A DNA stretch of 64,000 nt from Methylobacter sp. (GCA_028716975.1 JAQUOU010000010.1:1-64000), one strand, 5' to 3'. Counted from the first letter of the stretch, positions 38,366 through 48,319 are shown. Translations and numbers: made by a program. The notes: generated by a model from the sequence alone, not told the origin.

Positions 38366-39751
38366 ATGACTTATTTAAATGAACGTGCGCCACAGACAGC
38401 AGTAGGAGTTATTGCCTGTAACGACACGTTGATACATGAAGACTCCGAGGTTGAAACCAACAGTAAGCCGGATAATACTGAACAACGTAATTTTAAAATT
38501 GCGAGTAATGTGGAAAGGGCTAAAACGCAACTGATTAACGCCTTATCTCAATTTCCCGTAACCGCTTTATGGTTAGTTTATAAATATGACCAAAATTGTT
38601 ACCAAGCTAAAGAAGCAGACACACCGTTAATATCACTACGGACTGCATCTATAAAATATTACTTCTCAGCAAATCAAGCGGCATATCAAGGCGGTTCCAA
38701 TAACGACCGCGACTATGAAGAAAAGCAGGCTTTAATTACTGCGCTGCAACACTTTCCTTTTACTTTTGAAGACCTGACCGGGCTTACCGACTTTATAATC
38801 TATGCCTTCAAGACTAGAGGTTTTCATTATCAATCCGCCAATCACAGGGCGAGAAGTCATACTGATTTTATTACCCGGCGATTAAAGACCTTAAGGCAGC
38901 GTCGTCAATTAAAGCTACCTAATCTCTTCAAAACTATGGAGATAAATACTTATGACCCGCAATTTTTATTTTTATCAGCCGATGAAATGCATAAGTTTTT
39001 CGGTGAGGTAGTTTCTGCTGAGTATCATTGGTTAACTTCACGACAACAACTGGCGACAGCCAATTCGGGATTAGTGTTATTCATAGCAAATCAGTACAAA
39101 GGCGGATTTTTAGATTTTGATGATCTGGTGCAGGAAGGTCAGACTGGCTTGTTAAAAGCAATTGACAGATTTGATTACCGATTGGGTTTTCAGTTTTCGA
39201 CCTATGCCGGTTACTGGATCAGGCAGGCTATTTCAAGGTCTTTATCGCGATCTGAAAGAGTAGTGCGGGTGCCCTGCGGACAGATAGCTATTATCAATAA
39301 AGTATTACGAGCCAAAAATGAGTTGACTTCAAAAAACGACAGGCAGCCATCCGCTAAAGAACTGGCTGAATACACAAAACTGTCCCCGGAAGAAGTAAAT
39401 AATATTTTGTCCATCTCTCAAACCGCATTGCCGTTTGAGGGCGCCGAAGATGAGGAAGATGAATCTATTGCTCCGATTGATTTTCTGGAGCAGCAGGTTT
39501 TTACCCATCCTTTCAAAAAAATAGCCGAGTCCGAACTCGAAAATTTAATTAATGAAGCACTAAAAAAGCTTAATTCCCGTGAGGAAAAGGTAATTTGCTC
39601 TCATTTTGGCATTAATTCTGCATTTGAAATGACATTACAGGAGATCGGCGCGGAGCTTAACTTGACTCGTGAACGTGTCAGGCAGATTCAAATAATGGCT
39701 CTCAATAAAATAAAGCTCGGTTATGGCAAGCAACTAATGAGCTTTCTATAA
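38366..39751 (+). CDS. Sigma-70 family RNA polymerase sigma factor with an unusual N-terminal half
   Basis: A 461-residue protein. The C-terminal half has regions 2-4: NSGLVLFIANQYKGGFLDFDDLVQEGQTGLLKAIDRFDYRLGFQFSTYAGYWIRQAISR (region 2), a region 3 helix, and EIGAELNLTRERVRQIQIMAL (region 4.2, -35 recognition). A region 1.2-like segment (LFLSADEMHKFF) precedes them. The first ~190 residues hold two similar segments, AKTQLINALSQFPVTALWLVYKYDQ and KQALITALQHFPFTFEDLTGLTDF, resembling the helix between regions 1.2 and 2 of RpoD. It is an alternative (group 2-like) sigma factor, not housekeeping RpoD. Confidence 0.85.
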   Translation: MTYLNERAPQTAVGVIACNDTLIHEDSEVETNSKPDNTEQRNFKIASNVERAKTQLINALSQFPVTALWLVYKYDQNCYQAKEADTPLISLRTASIKYYFSANQAAYQGGSNNDRDYEEKQALITALQHFPFTFEDLTGLTDFIIYAFKTRGFHYQSANHRARSHTDFITRRLKTLRQRRQLKLPNLFKTMEINTYDPQFLFLSADEMHKFFGEVVSAEYHWLTSRQQLATANSGLVLFIANQYKGGFLDFDDLVQEGQTGLLKAIDRFDYRLGFQFSTYAGYWIRQAISRSLSRSERVVRVPCGQIAIINKVLRAKNELTSKNDRQPSAKELAEYTKLSPEEVNNILSISQTALPFEGAEDEEDESIAPIDFLEQQVFTHPFKKIAESELENLINEALKKLNSREEKVICSHFGINSAFEMTLQEIGAELNLTRERVRQIQIMALNKIKLGYGKQLMSFL

Positions 39752-39899
39752 AACAATGTTTAAGCTTGAGGGTATGCAAAAAGTTAATCGCACTATTAAT
39801 AATATGAATTATTACTTGAATCGTAATTAATATTATAACAAGCGCAATCCCGACTGAGGCCTATGGCGCGTGGCCTGATACTTTAATGCGGGAGGAGTC

Positions 39900-40441
39900 G
39901 TGAACGGAAAAAGAAATAAGAAAAACATTTATGGTACCGATAGTGAAAAAACCTCCCGTAGTGTTTTTGAAGCATTGATGCGGATTGAAGATGAAAATAT
40001 CATTGATATCACACTGGCTGTGCCGTATCCAATAAAAAATGCTAAAGATTATTTATTTAACGTTGAAAACCAGGAAGTCCTCCTTAAAACTGGCAATACA
40101 GAGCTCAGAAAGAGCAATTATAGGAAAGAATAATATGGATTTTGTACTAACTGGGGGCAGAAGCACCATTATTGCGCAAATGAGGCTGCTGAACGAATAA
40201 AAGCGGATGCCGATAGGCAGGATGCTATTATTATCTCTGAAGCCTATCGTGATGCAGAAAAATTGCGCGGTTCAGGAGATGCCAAAGCGGCTGAAATATA
40301 TGCAGGCGGTTACGGTCAGGACCCGGAATTTTTTGCCCTGTATCGAAGCTTAAGTGCTTATAAAAAATCTTTAAGGACAAAGACAATATTATTGTGCTTA
40401 ATCCGAATTCTGAATTTTTCAGGTATTTTGGACGACAATAG
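39900..40441 (+). pseudogene. Decayed hflK-hflC remnant fused by deletion
   Basis: Positions 39990-40090 encode ENIIDITLAVPYPIKNAKDYLFNV, and from about 40093 in a second frame AIIGKNNMDFVLTGGRSTIIAQ: the middle of HflK, with a frameshift near 40090. From about 40179 in another frame the sequence continues as the HflC C-terminus (EAYRDAEKLRGSGDAKAAEIYAGGYGQDPEFFALYRSL), then a second frameshift near 40371 restores IIVLNPNSEFFRYF to a stop at 40439-40441. HflK's N-terminus, its C-terminus and most of HflC are missing. A GTG at 39900 with GGAGGAG opens the first frame, but no functional HflKC can be made. ftsH, which HflKC normally regulates, follows. Confidence 0.85.
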
Positions 40442-40553
40442 TTAATTTCATTTGATGAGCTGGCGACGAGATGGAGGCGTCCGTATTTATGAGTGATTTA
40501 AACCCTACGCAACTCAACATTAGTGACCATATAAAGTATGGTCCGGAGAATTT

Positions 40554-42476
40554 ATGATGAAGAAATATATATTTAATATACTGCTTTGGGGAGTTGTGTT
40601 GACCGGTGCATTTCTGGTATTCAACCGGGTAAATACGACGCCTCCCTTGCAAGATTCTTTAGCTTATTCCGAATTTATCGATAAAGTTAAGCAAAAACAA
40701 GTTGATCGGGTGGAAATAAATGGCCAATTGATTAAAATTCGCACATCAGAAGGCCAGAACTATGAGACTTTCAATCCGGGCGATCCCCATTTGATTGATG
40801 ACCTTCTTGATGCCAATGTCCAGATAAGAACGTCGCCGCCACCGCAGCAATCATTTCTTATGCAAATATTCATATCCTGGTTTCCCATGCTGCTGTTAAT
40901 TGGAGTCTGGGTGATTTATATGCGCAGGATGCAGGGCGGCGGAGGCATGGGTAACAACATGACTTTTGGCAAAAGCAAAGCCAAAATGCTCGAAGAAGAC
41001 AAGATGACGGTTACCTTCGAAGATGTCGCAGGTTGTGAGGAAGCCAAGGAAGATGTGGCTGAATTGGTCGATTTTTTGGCGGACCCGCAGAAATTTCAAA
41101 AGCTGGGTGGACAAATACCGCGCGGAATTTTAATGGTAGGGCCTCCCGGAACAGGTAAAACCCTGATTGCCAGAGCTATTGCAGGCGAAGCCGGGGTAAA
41201 GTTTTTTACCATTTCAGGCTCTGACTTTGTAGAAATGTTTGTCGGTGTCGGCGCGTCAAGGGTCAGGGATATGTTTGCCCAGGCTAAAGAGCACGCTCCC
41301 TGCATTATTTTTATTGATGAAATTGATGCAGTTGGCCGTCAAAGAGGCGGAGCCGGTTTGGGCGGCGGCAACGATGAACGCGAACAAACGCTCAACCAAT
41401 TGCTTGTAGAAATGGATGGGTTTAACGGCAATGAAGGCGTTATTGTCATCGCCGCGACAAACCGTGCGGATGTATTGGATAAAGCTTTGCTCAGACCGGG
41501 GCGTTTTGACCGTCAAGTCAATGTCGGTTTGCCCGATGTGCGGGGCCGTGAACAAATCCTGAACGTTCATATTAAAAAGGTACCCGCTGCTGCCGATGTT
41601 CAATTGAAGTATATCGCCAGGGGAACGCCTGGATTTTCAGGCGCCGACCTGGCTAATATTGTCAATGAAGCCGCGCTTTTTGCCGCTCGATCCAATAAGC
41701 AGGAAGTCACCATGAGCGACCTTGAAAAGGCCAAGGATAAAATTCTTATGGGGGCTGAGCGGCACACCATGGTCATGACTGAAGATGATAAATTGTTAAC
41801 TGCTTATCATGAAGCGGGCCATTGCATAGTCGGACAATCTTCCCCCGATCACGATCCGGTTTACAAAGTCAGCATTATGCCCAGAGGCAGAGCCTTGGGT
41901 ATAACGATGTTCCTGCCGGAAAAGGATCAATACAGCGCCAGCAAGCGCAAGCTGGAAAGTCAGTTAGCCAGCTTATTTGGCGGCAGAATTGCGGAGCTCA
42001 TGATATATGGCGGCGATCGTGTTACCACAGGCGCTTCTAATGATATCGAGCGCGCTACTGAATTGGCTCGCAGCATGGTTACCCGGTGGGGATTTTCTGA
42101 CAAACTCGGACCGTTAGTCTATGGCGAAGAAGGGGGACAGCCGTTTATGGGCTATCCCGGCTCTCAAGGCAAGGCAGTCTCCAGTAATGTCGCGCATCTG
42201 ATCGATGAAGAAATTCGTGCAGTGATCGATCGCAACTATCAGCGCGCAGAAAACATTTTGCAGGAAAAAATCGATATTCTCCATAAAATGGCTGATGCAT
42301 TAATGAAATGGGAAACCATAGACAGCTCGCAAATCGAAGATCTACTGGCCGGTAAAGACCCCAAGCCGCCGAAGGATGAAAAAGATTTGCCGCCTAAATC
42401 TAACTTTAAAAAGCAGGATAAACCCGACGTTAAGCCTACGCATCCCAATATAAACAAACCTGCCGGACAAGTTTGA
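40554..42476 (+). CDS. ftsH: ATP-dependent zinc metalloprotease FtsH
   Basis: A 640-residue membrane protease. Two membrane helices (about residues 5-23 and 101-121, [19 protein letters not shown]) flank a periplasmic domain. The AAA+ core follows (GPPGTGKT near residue 196, [26 protein letters not shown]), with the zinc site HEAGH at 419-423 and a proline/lysine-rich cytoplasmic tail. It degrades misfolded membrane proteins and regulators. The start has GGAGAATTT before ATG. It sits directly after the hflKC relic; rrmJ and folP, common ftsH neighbours, are absent. Confidence 0.95.
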   Translation: MMKKYIFNILLWGVVLTGAFLVFNRVNTTPPLQDSLAYSEFIDKVKQKQVDRVEINGQLIKIRTSEGQNYETFNPGDPHLIDDLLDANVQIRTSPPPQQSFLMQIFISWFPMLLLIGVWVIYMRRMQGGGGMGNNMTFGKSKAKMLEEDKMTVTFEDVAGCEEAKEDVAELVDFLADPQKFQKLGGQIPRGILMVGPPGTGKTLIARAIAGEAGVKFFTISGSDFVEMFVGVGASRVRDMFAQAKEHAPCIIFIDEIDAVGRQRGGAGLGGGNDEREQTLNQLLVEMDGFNGNEGVIVIAATNRADVLDKALLRPGRFDRQVNVGLPDVRGREQILNVHIKKVPAAADVQLKYIARGTPGFSGADLANIVNEAALFAARSNKQEVTMSDLEKAKDKILMGAERHTMVMTEDDKLLTAYHEAGHCIVGQSSPDHDPVYKVSIMPRGRALGITMFLPEKDQYSASKRKLESQLASLFGGRIAELMIYGGDRVTTGASNDIERATELARSMVTRWGFSDKLGPLVYGEEGGQPFMGYPGSQGKAVSSNVAHLIDEEIRAVIDRNYQRAENILQEKIDILHKMADALMKWETIDSSQIEDLLAGKDPKPPKDEKDLPPKSNFKKQDKPDVKPTHPNINKPAGQV

Positions 42477-42489
42477 GGTGCGCTCATTT

Positions 42490-42520
42490 GGGGGGCTGTT
42501 TAAAAGTCCCCCATTTTTTA
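42490..42520 (+). terminator. Terminator after ftsH
   Basis: Stem GGGGGCT (42491-42497) with AG-T-CCCCC (42505-42512, one bulged T) followed by ATTTTTTTA, 14 bases after the ftsH stop. The remaining gap to 42795 holds nothing else I recognise. Confidence 0.75.
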
Positions 42521-42795
42521 TTGAGCTCAAGGCCCGTTTCTTACTTTTTACTTCATAATAAATTTTACTGTAATGCCATCATATAGCGCTGTAGCGGTTC
42601 GCGTCTAAAATCGACCTTGAAAACATAGCCGCAGGGTGCCGCTTTTTGCACTCTCGAATCAGGTGGATTACCTGCCCCAGCAATGGCGCAATCGACCGAT
42701 AAAATAATTCATAATGTTAGAAAAGAGTTTTTGGCACTTTGTTATGATGGTTGGTAGATTCGTTATAGGCATTGGCGGCGCTGCAGTCGAAGCAG

Positions 42796-43923
42796 TTAAA
42801 CCTTTTGGCTTAGCACCAGTATCTTTCCGATTGATTGAAGGCTTACTTGCTCTCCCAGCATCAATCCGGATTGATCAAATAGGCTCTTCCACTCTGAAAG
42901 CGTCCTCTCCTTGCCTCGGGTACCCATGAACATCTGCATGTCGCAGGCGGCACTGGAAATATCGGCTTTCAATTCCGGAACAACTAACTCCATGAGTGCA
43001 ATGCGGGCGCCCGTATCGGCACTGGCAGTGACCAGATTACGCAGTACCTTTATACAATTTTCATCATCCAGGCCATGCAGGACGGCGCTCAGAAAGTAGA
43101 TATCCTTATCGTCTTTGGCTGGCGGAATCGATTCCAGCAAGTCCCCGGCCTGAAAGGTTAACCGGGAAAGAAGGGCTGGCGATTCCTTTCCAATCCAGTA
43201 GGTAGCCGCTGCTTGTATAACCTGATCCCGGTCAAATACTAAAGCCGTTAACTGTGGATACCGCTTTAATAGCGCCAATGATTTGCTGCCTTTCGAGCCG
43301 CCAACGTCGATAATACGATTAAAATATCCCCAATCGAAACCGGTGGCAAAGCTGTCGCCGGTCAATGCCTCCACACTATCCATTGCAAGAGAAAACAATG
43401 AATCGAACTCAGCATGATTATCCATGTAGGAATACAGTTCTTGACCGTGAGAAATTTGGAATGGAATTATGCCTGATCGTATCCCCTGTTCCAGTTGCTC
43501 ATACCAGGGCTTGCTCATCTCAATCGAGTTGTGCATCAAGATCATTGCTCTGACATTCTTCGGATTGTCATCTCTCAAATAGGCAGAAAGCGCATTGTTC
43601 CTGAAAATCCTAGGCGACACTTCTTCAAATACACCCATTGCGGCCAGCATGCGCAGCAAACGGTATATGGCGTCCGGTTGAGCCAAGACTCGTGCGGCAA
43701 TGGCGTCAGCCGTGAGGCGTCCATCTCCAAGCAAAGATGCAATGTTAAGGCGGGTTGCCACATAAAGCACACGGGACTGCCAAAACGCCGAGCCGATCTG
43801 GATTAGCCGAAATGGCGGCGGCGTTATCTTATTGGGAATGCTCTGTAGCCATAAGGCAAACTTCATCAGCTTTGCAAACAGGCGGACTAAAGCTGAGTTT
43901 TTCTGTAATGTCTTCGCTAACAC
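42796..43923 (-). CDS. SAM-dependent O-methyltransferase (family 2, CrtF/acetylserotonin type)
   Basis: A 375-residue protein with an N-terminal dimerisation domain (IGSAFWQSRVLYVATRLNIASLLGDGRLTADAIAARV) and a C-terminal methyltransferase domain: SAM loop IIDVGGSKGSKSLALLKRYP and LSAVLHGLDDENCIKVLRNL, where a catalytic His is expected. Such enzymes methylate hydroxylated small molecules or carotenoids; the substrate is unknown. GTG 43923 is the likely start, 5 bases after the TetR gene's stop, so the two form an operon. Confidence 0.82.
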   Translation of the reverse strand: MLAKTLQKNSALVRLFAKLMKFALWLQSIPNKITPPPFRLIQIGSAFWQSRVLYVATRLNIASLLGDGRLTADAIAARVLAQPDAIYRLLRMLAAMGVFEEVSPRIFRNNALSAYLRDDNPKNVRAMILMHNSIEMSKPWYEQLEQGIRSGIIPFQISHGQELYSYMDNHAEFDSLFSLAMDSVEALTGDSFATGFDWGYFNRIIDVGGSKGSKSLALLKRYPQLTALVFDRDQVIQAAATYWIGKESPALLSRLTFQAGDLLESIPPAKDDKDIYFLSAVLHGLDDENCIKVLRNLVTASADTGARIALMELVVPELKADISSAACDMQMFMGTRGKERTLSEWKSLFDQSGLMLGEQVSLQSIGKILVLSQKV

Positions 43924-43928
43924 TAAAC

Positions 43929-44549
43929 CTAAACCTGTTTATGGATTGCCAAGCCGGTTGAAAACAAGTGGCCGTTGAACGCGGCCAATTTTTCGAAAAA
44001 GGCTTCGTCCATTGTTCGGCCCATCTGTTCCTCAAAAATATCTTTGAGTAACATGGGCATCATTGCCAGACTGACAAACGCTATCCGAAGGATATCAGGA
44101 TCCAATGAAGAGGAGACGTGCCCTCCGGACTTCAGGTTTTCCACTTTCTGCGCGCCGCGTGTGCGCCCACGCTCCAGTAACTGTTGGATAAAACGTCGTC
44201 CCGGACCTTGATTGAGTGCAAGAACTTTCAAGATCAGTTTCGGGAATTCCGGTCGATTAGCCATAGTGTCGTAATACAACAAAAGAAAGTCCTTGAACCC
44301 ATTAACCGAATCCAGCATCTGTCCATTTAGAACCTCTAATAACGGGTTAAGTGTTTCCCGTATCATTTCCTCATACAAACCTTCCTTGTTACCAAAGTAG
44401 TAACGGATCATGGAAATATTGGCACCGGCCTGTTCCGCGATCAGGCGGGTCGTGACCTTGTGATAGTCATCGGACAGAAAATTGTCGAGAGCCGCTTTTA
44501 GCAGCCGTTCCCGCACGGGATCAGGAATAACTTGGGGGGCGCTTGCCAT
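43929..44549 (-). CDS. TetR-family transcriptional regulator
   Basis: A 206-residue regulator from ATG 44549, which has a GGAGAATGCC site; a longer frame to 44624 exists. The N-terminal helix-turn-helix is RLLKAALDNFLSDDYHKVTTRLIAEQAGANISMIRYYFGNKEGLYEEMI, close to the CecR/YbiH subgroup. The C-terminal ligand domain is not informative. It precedes the O-methyltransferase gene and probably controls this two-gene operon. Confidence 0.88.
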   Translation of the reverse strand: MASAPQVIPDPVRERLLKAALDNFLSDDYHKVTTRLIAEQAGANISMIRYYFGNKEGLYEEMIRETLNPLLEVLNGQMLDSVNGFKDFLLLYYDTMANRPEFPKLILKVLALNQGPGRRFIQQLLERGRTRGAQKVENLKSGGHVSSSLDPDILRIAFVSLAMMPMLLKDIFEEQMGRTMDEAFFEKLAAFNGHLFSTGLAIHKQV

Positions 44550-44935
44550 GGCATTCTCCACATCAGATAGAAACAGGAGTTTAGCAGTCGTCACGATAGA
44601 TGCTCTAGCAATTTCGTCAATCAATTCATGTGGTTTGATTAACTGCCAAATTCATTATTCTGTATGCGGCATGTTCCTGACAGTTTGTCTTTTCAGGCAA
44701 TGTCTGATTTATCAATTTGATCTGTGAGGAACCCAAGGCCGTCCTTCAACTATCGGATCACTCCCTGCCAATCGATTAAGCGGCCTGTGCTCGTAATCAA
44801 ATATTCCGGGCTGGCACCATTTCTTAGGTTGAAGCCTTCTTGCGGAATGAGCGGTTCTTCTCCTTTTATTACTATCCCTGGGCTCCCAAAAAATCGCAGA
44901 GTGATGGGGAGTTATTAAAGCTATTCATAAATTTG
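44550..44935. other. Intergenic region, possibly with a coding relic
   Basis: About 390 bases. On the minus strand around 44740-44910 the text FFGSPGIVIKGEEPLIPQEGF looks protein-like but has no start and no family I recognise. It may be a gene remnant. Confidence 0.3.
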
Positions 44936-45904
44936 CTATTCGGTTGACCAGAATGTGCCGGGTTGCAGGTTGTTGGAATTGCCCGTTAACTGCTTATTGC
45001 TCAGGGTGTGGAGTATCGTATAAATGCGGCCTGCCGCTTGTTGCTCCTGTTTCCCCCAGTGTTCGATGTCGCCTTCGCAATAACGCTGACGAAGTTTGGC
45101 TTGAGTAGCTCTGTCATTTATCTGGGTTAAAGGGATTATTTTTTGCCAAGCGGAATCCGATGTGCACAGCCGGTTTTTAGCCTCCTTACTGGTTTTGAAG
45201 AAATTATTAAGTGCCTGTTTGTGGCTGTTTGCCCAGCTCTCCTTAAAAACATAACCCAGGCTAGGCACATTCTCCTGAATGCCCAAGTCTTTCAAAATGC
45301 CTCTGCCGTCAATGATTTGACGATATCCTTGAGCCTCAAGTCTGGCGGCAAAGTGCCAGTAATTAAGCATGGCATCAACACGGTTTTGCTTGATCTGCTC
45401 ATTAATCAGTGGCGGCGCGCCGAAGACTTTTTCCACGGATGAATTCAAATCCATCATTTGCTCGTGTTGCGCCAAAGCCTGTAATAACAGCCAGTTCTTA
45501 TCCAGTTCGCCGCCTGCAATGCCCAAGCGTTTGCCTTTCAAGTCTTTTATCGAATGAATAGGGCTGTTTTCTGCTACAACCAATGCACCCGAAGTATCTG
45601 AATACGGATAAAAAGTAAAATCGGCGCCGGTAGAGCGAAGTCTGGAAACCCATATCCAGTCGGAAACGATTAAATCGACAGCACCGGCTTGCAGCGCAAT
45701 CTTGCCGGCTTCGGCATTGGCTACATGCTGTATTTCGATTTTAAAATCCGCTGACTTTGTATGCGGGTCATCTAGTAAAGCCGATAACTCCCAATCCACC
45801 GTACCGTAAGCCTGAACGCCAATTTTGATAATTGTTTTTTCAGTAGCAAAGCTGCTGGAAGAAAAAACCAGGCATAAGACTATAAAAAAAGTAGGGAATT
45901 TCAT
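44936..45904 (-). CDS. ABC transporter substrate-binding protein (NitT/TauT-like), orphan
   Basis: A 322-residue protein with a Sec signal (MKFPTFFIVLCLVFSSSSFA) and a type 2 periplasmic binding fold of the aliphatic sulfonate/nitrate/taurine class: IKIGVQAYGTVDWELSALL, GKIALQAGAVDLIVSDWIWVSRLR, DLKGKRLGIAGGELDKNWLLLQ. The start is ATG 45904 because it begins the signal peptide; the open frame extends to 45982. No permease or ATPase gene is adjacent on either side, so the partner transporter and ligand are unknown. Confidence 0.82.
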   Translation of the reverse strand: MKFPTFFIVLCLVFSSSSFATEKTIIKIGVQAYGTVDWELSALLDDPHTKSADFKIEIQHVANAEAGKIALQAGAVDLIVSDWIWVSRLRSTGADFTFYPYSDTSGALVVAENSPIHSIKDLKGKRLGIAGGELDKNWLLLQALAQHEQMMDLNSSVEKVFGAPPLINEQIKQNRVDAMLNYWHFAARLEAQGYRQIIDGRGILKDLGIQENVPSLGYVFKESWANSHKQALNNFFKTSKEAKNRLCTSDSAWQKIIPLTQINDRATQAKLRQRYCEGDIEHWGKQEQQAAGRIYTILHTLSNKQLTGNSNNLQPGTFWSTE

Positions 45905-46329
45905 AAAATCATTCTCTATAAATGTAAAAAAAATTGTGTATTCCAATTCGTACCCAGAGCTTAACGCAAACTTGTACAACACAACCGTTCGTTAGCAGTT
46001 TGTAAACAGGATACATAATATAATCGTAATTCCTTTACAATGCGTATCAATCATGTACTTATGATATGGAAATGATTATATACGCGAGACATTTTCATTA
46101 CCTGGTGCTCAGGCTGGCGTACTAAGGTGTGGGTTATATCGGGTTATATTATGATTCTAAAGACACTGATATTTAAGGACGGTTGTGCTAACAAGATAAG
46201 CCAAAGCTAGACGGCGCGGCGTTAGTAAAATCCCAAGAGTGGTTGCGGCGTAACGGGTCGATTGCGTTTTTTATCAATGATCTTTGTTTCACTCCTAGTA
46301 GTTTACCAAGCATACTTTGATGAATAACC

Positions 46330-47338
46330 CTAATTAACCTCAGTTCGGGATAAGAAAATGCAGGCAGGTTCTTGTAAAATGGAAGAAAAATATAGATTCC
46401 GACATCCAATTTTCCCCCAAAAACCCGCCAACCATGAAATTAACACACTTAGTTTGCGATGGTGATGATTTTTGTCAGAGCTTTATTCCGGAATGGCAAA
46501 AAAATCAAATAACGAAGGGGGAGAAAAATCGTAATCGCCCCCACCGAATGAGTTTTAGCGAAATGATTACCCTGCTAGGGTATTATCATCAGTCAGGTTA
46601 CCGAACCTTCCAGTGGTTTTATCAAAATCATGTCCGGAAGTATGGGTTATCAGCGTTTCCCAACCTTCTGAGTTATAATCGATTTATCGAGCTTATACCG
46701 CAAATCGTAGGGCCGCTAACTGCTTTCATGAAAAGCCGCTGTGGAACTTCGCAAGGTATTGCCTTTATCGATTCTACACCTCTGGGTGTCTGTGAAAATA
46801 TTCGCCTCCCTCGACACCTTACCTTGGTTGACGAAGCGGGTCGAGGGAAATCATCCACTGGTTGGTTTTATGGATTTAAACTACACCTCATCGTCAATGA
46901 TCAGGGCGAAATCTTGTCATTTTGCCTAACCCCCGGCCATGTAGACGACAGAAAACCAGTGCCAAGAATGGTGACGTCTTGGGTCGGCAAGTGGTTGGGA
47001 GACAGAGGTTATATTTCAAAAAAATTAGCCCAACTACGGGCCAGCCAAGACATAAAATGGATCACCGCCTTGAAAAAGAACAGGAAAGCTCAGGCTATCG
47101 ACGTATTTGATAAATTGATGCGGCGTAACCGTAGCCTCATTGAAACCATCAATGATCAGCTGAAAAACATTGATGACCTCGAACACTCACGGCATCGATC
47201 TCTACATACTTACCTGTCGAACATCGTGGCGTGTCTGGTCGCTTACTCTTATAAAGAGAAAAAGCCTGCTCTTAATTTACCTGAAGCTGATTTATTGCCC
47301 TTTTGTCTGAATCCTTAAACCGAACTGAGGTTAATTAG
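46330..47338 (+). mobile_element. IS982-family insertion sequence, apparently complete
   Basis: Perfect 19-bp terminal inverted repeats CTAATTAACCTCAGTTCGG (46330-46348) and its complement (47320-47338) bound a 1009-bp element with one intact transposase gene. I find no convincing target duplication in the flanks. It sits in a patch with another IS982 remnant (47485-47682). Confidence 0.8.
46434..47318 (+). CDS. IS982-family transposase
   Basis: A 294-residue DDE transposase. The N-terminal HNH-like region (CDGDDFCQSFIPEWQKNQITKGEKNRNRPHRMSFSEMITLLGYYHQ) and the DDE core are intact: GIAFIDSTPLGVC, GKSSTGWFYGFKLHLIVNDQGE, GDRGYISKKL, and LIETINDQLKN. There are no stops or frameshifts, so this copy may still be active. 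It differs clearly from the 0.2-1.2 kb copy in sequence. Confidence 0.9.
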   Translation: MKLTHLVCDGDDFCQSFIPEWQKNQITKGEKNRNRPHRMSFSEMITLLGYYHQSGYRTFQWFYQNHVRKYGLSAFPNLLSYNRFIELIPQIVGPLTAFMKSRCGTSQGIAFIDSTPLGVCENIRLPRHLTLVDEAGRGKSSTGWFYGFKLHLIVNDQGEILSFCLTPGHVDDRKPVPRMVTSWVGKWLGDRGYISKKLAQLRASQDIKWITALKKNRKAQAIDVFDKLMRRNRSLIETINDQLKNIDDLEHSRHRSLHTYLSNIVACLVAYSYKEKKPALNLPEADLLPFCLNP

Positions 47339-47484
47339 TCATTAAGTAAACCCCCGGCTATGCCGGGGAGACTCTCATTGGTTTTACCGATACGGTAGTT
47401 TTTTTACCTTTAAATTTCGACCAAGAAATTTGAAAGAAAAGAAACTATACAACCCTTAAGAAGAACATGAAGCCTATCTCTTGA

Positions 47485-47682
47485 ACGGATTTTGAGAAGG
47501 CGCTGTTACGTCGCCGTTTCCTGATCGAAACCGTCTTTGATGAACTGAAAAACCTTTGCCGGATCGAGTCCACCCGTCACCGGTCTGTTTTTAATTTGAT
47601 GGTCAATCTCATGGCTGACATCTTGGCCTATGGCTTATTCGATAACAGGCCCACCCTAAACCAGGTCGATGGCATGCTTTAA
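47485..47682 (+). pseudogene. IS982-family transposase, 3' remnant
   Basis: Positions 47494-47682 encode 62 residues (EKALLRRRFLIETVFDELKN through NQVDGML) and a stop, the C-terminus of an IS982 transposase including the ETVFDELKN segment. An in-frame stop lies just upstream, and the N-terminal four fifths are gone. A partial end-like sequence, GAACTCAGGTTA, follows near 47700. It is older than the intact copy next to it. Confidence 0.75.
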
Positions 47683-47744
47683 GCTTGATTGCTTATCACG
47701 AACTCAGGTTATATTAGATTAAATCTTTATCCTACTTATAGAGC

Positions 47745-48314
47745 TTATCGGTTATATAGAGCCAAAACCTGTTTCACATAATTACGTGTCTCAGGGTAGG
47801 GAGGGATAGAGTTATTATATTTTATCACAGCATTTTCACCGGCATTATAAGCTGCAACAGCAAGATCCAAATTTGAGTCAAACAATTTTAGTAAATCTTT
47901 AAGGTAGCGCGTTCCACCGTTAATATTCTGGTCCGGGTCATTCCTGTCCATAACGCCGTATCGTTTTGCTGTTGCGGGCATTAACTGCATTAAACCCACT
48001 GCACCGGCAGATGAAATGGCAGTAGCATTGTAAGCTGATTCCGCCTGTATAACTGCATGCAATAATCTAATATCGACCTGATGCCTGGAAGCGGCCTGAG
48101 CAATAAGTTCTGCAAATTTCTTCTTGTTAGCGCCCAAAAAAGGCCTGGTTTGTGAAAAATGATGCATTTTTGTCTGGATTATCCGTTTATATAAGCCGTG
48201 CTTAGGTTCATCGGTATAATAGACGCGCCCATCTGTATCGATAAACTTATAGATATCAGCAAATGTCTGATTTGACACGAGCAAGGTCAAAAAAACCATT
48301 GTAATTCTTATCAT
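47745..48314 (-). CDS. Lytic transglycosylase with N-terminal DUF4124
   Basis: A 189-residue exported protein: signal MIRITMVFLTLLVSNQTFA, a short DUF4124 segment (DIYKFIDTDGRVYYTDEPKHG), then a soluble lytic transglycosylase domain with the catalytic glutamate in AVIQAESAYNATAIS and the GLMQLMPATAKRYG and AAYNAGENAV motifs. It cleaves peptidoglycan between MurNAc and GlcNAc, releasing anhydro-muropeptides. It lies 5 bases after purT on the same strand, so it is transcribed with purT and the MutS-like gene, though a functional link is not obvious. Confidence 0.88.
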   Translation of the reverse strand: MIRITMVFLTLLVSNQTFADIYKFIDTDGRVYYTDEPKHGLYKRIIQTKMHHFSQTRPFLGANKKKFAELIAQAASRHQVDIRLLHAVIQAESAYNATAISSAGAVGLMQLMPATAKRYGVMDRNDPDQNINGGTRYLKDLLKLFDSNLDLAVAAYNAGENAVIKYNNSIPPYPETRNYVKQVLALYNR

Positions 48315-48319
48315 ATTTT

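Noticed and set aside
44724..44918. 64-codon plus-strand frame between TetR and the ABC binding protein
   Set aside because: The opposite strand reads more like protein, and neither has a ribosome site or family match.
46188..46409. 73-codon minus-strand frame left of the IS982 element
   Set aside because: Its beginning lies inside the element, so it cannot be an original gene. The outer part (SWDFTNAAPSSFG) looks faintly protein-like, but I cannot place it.
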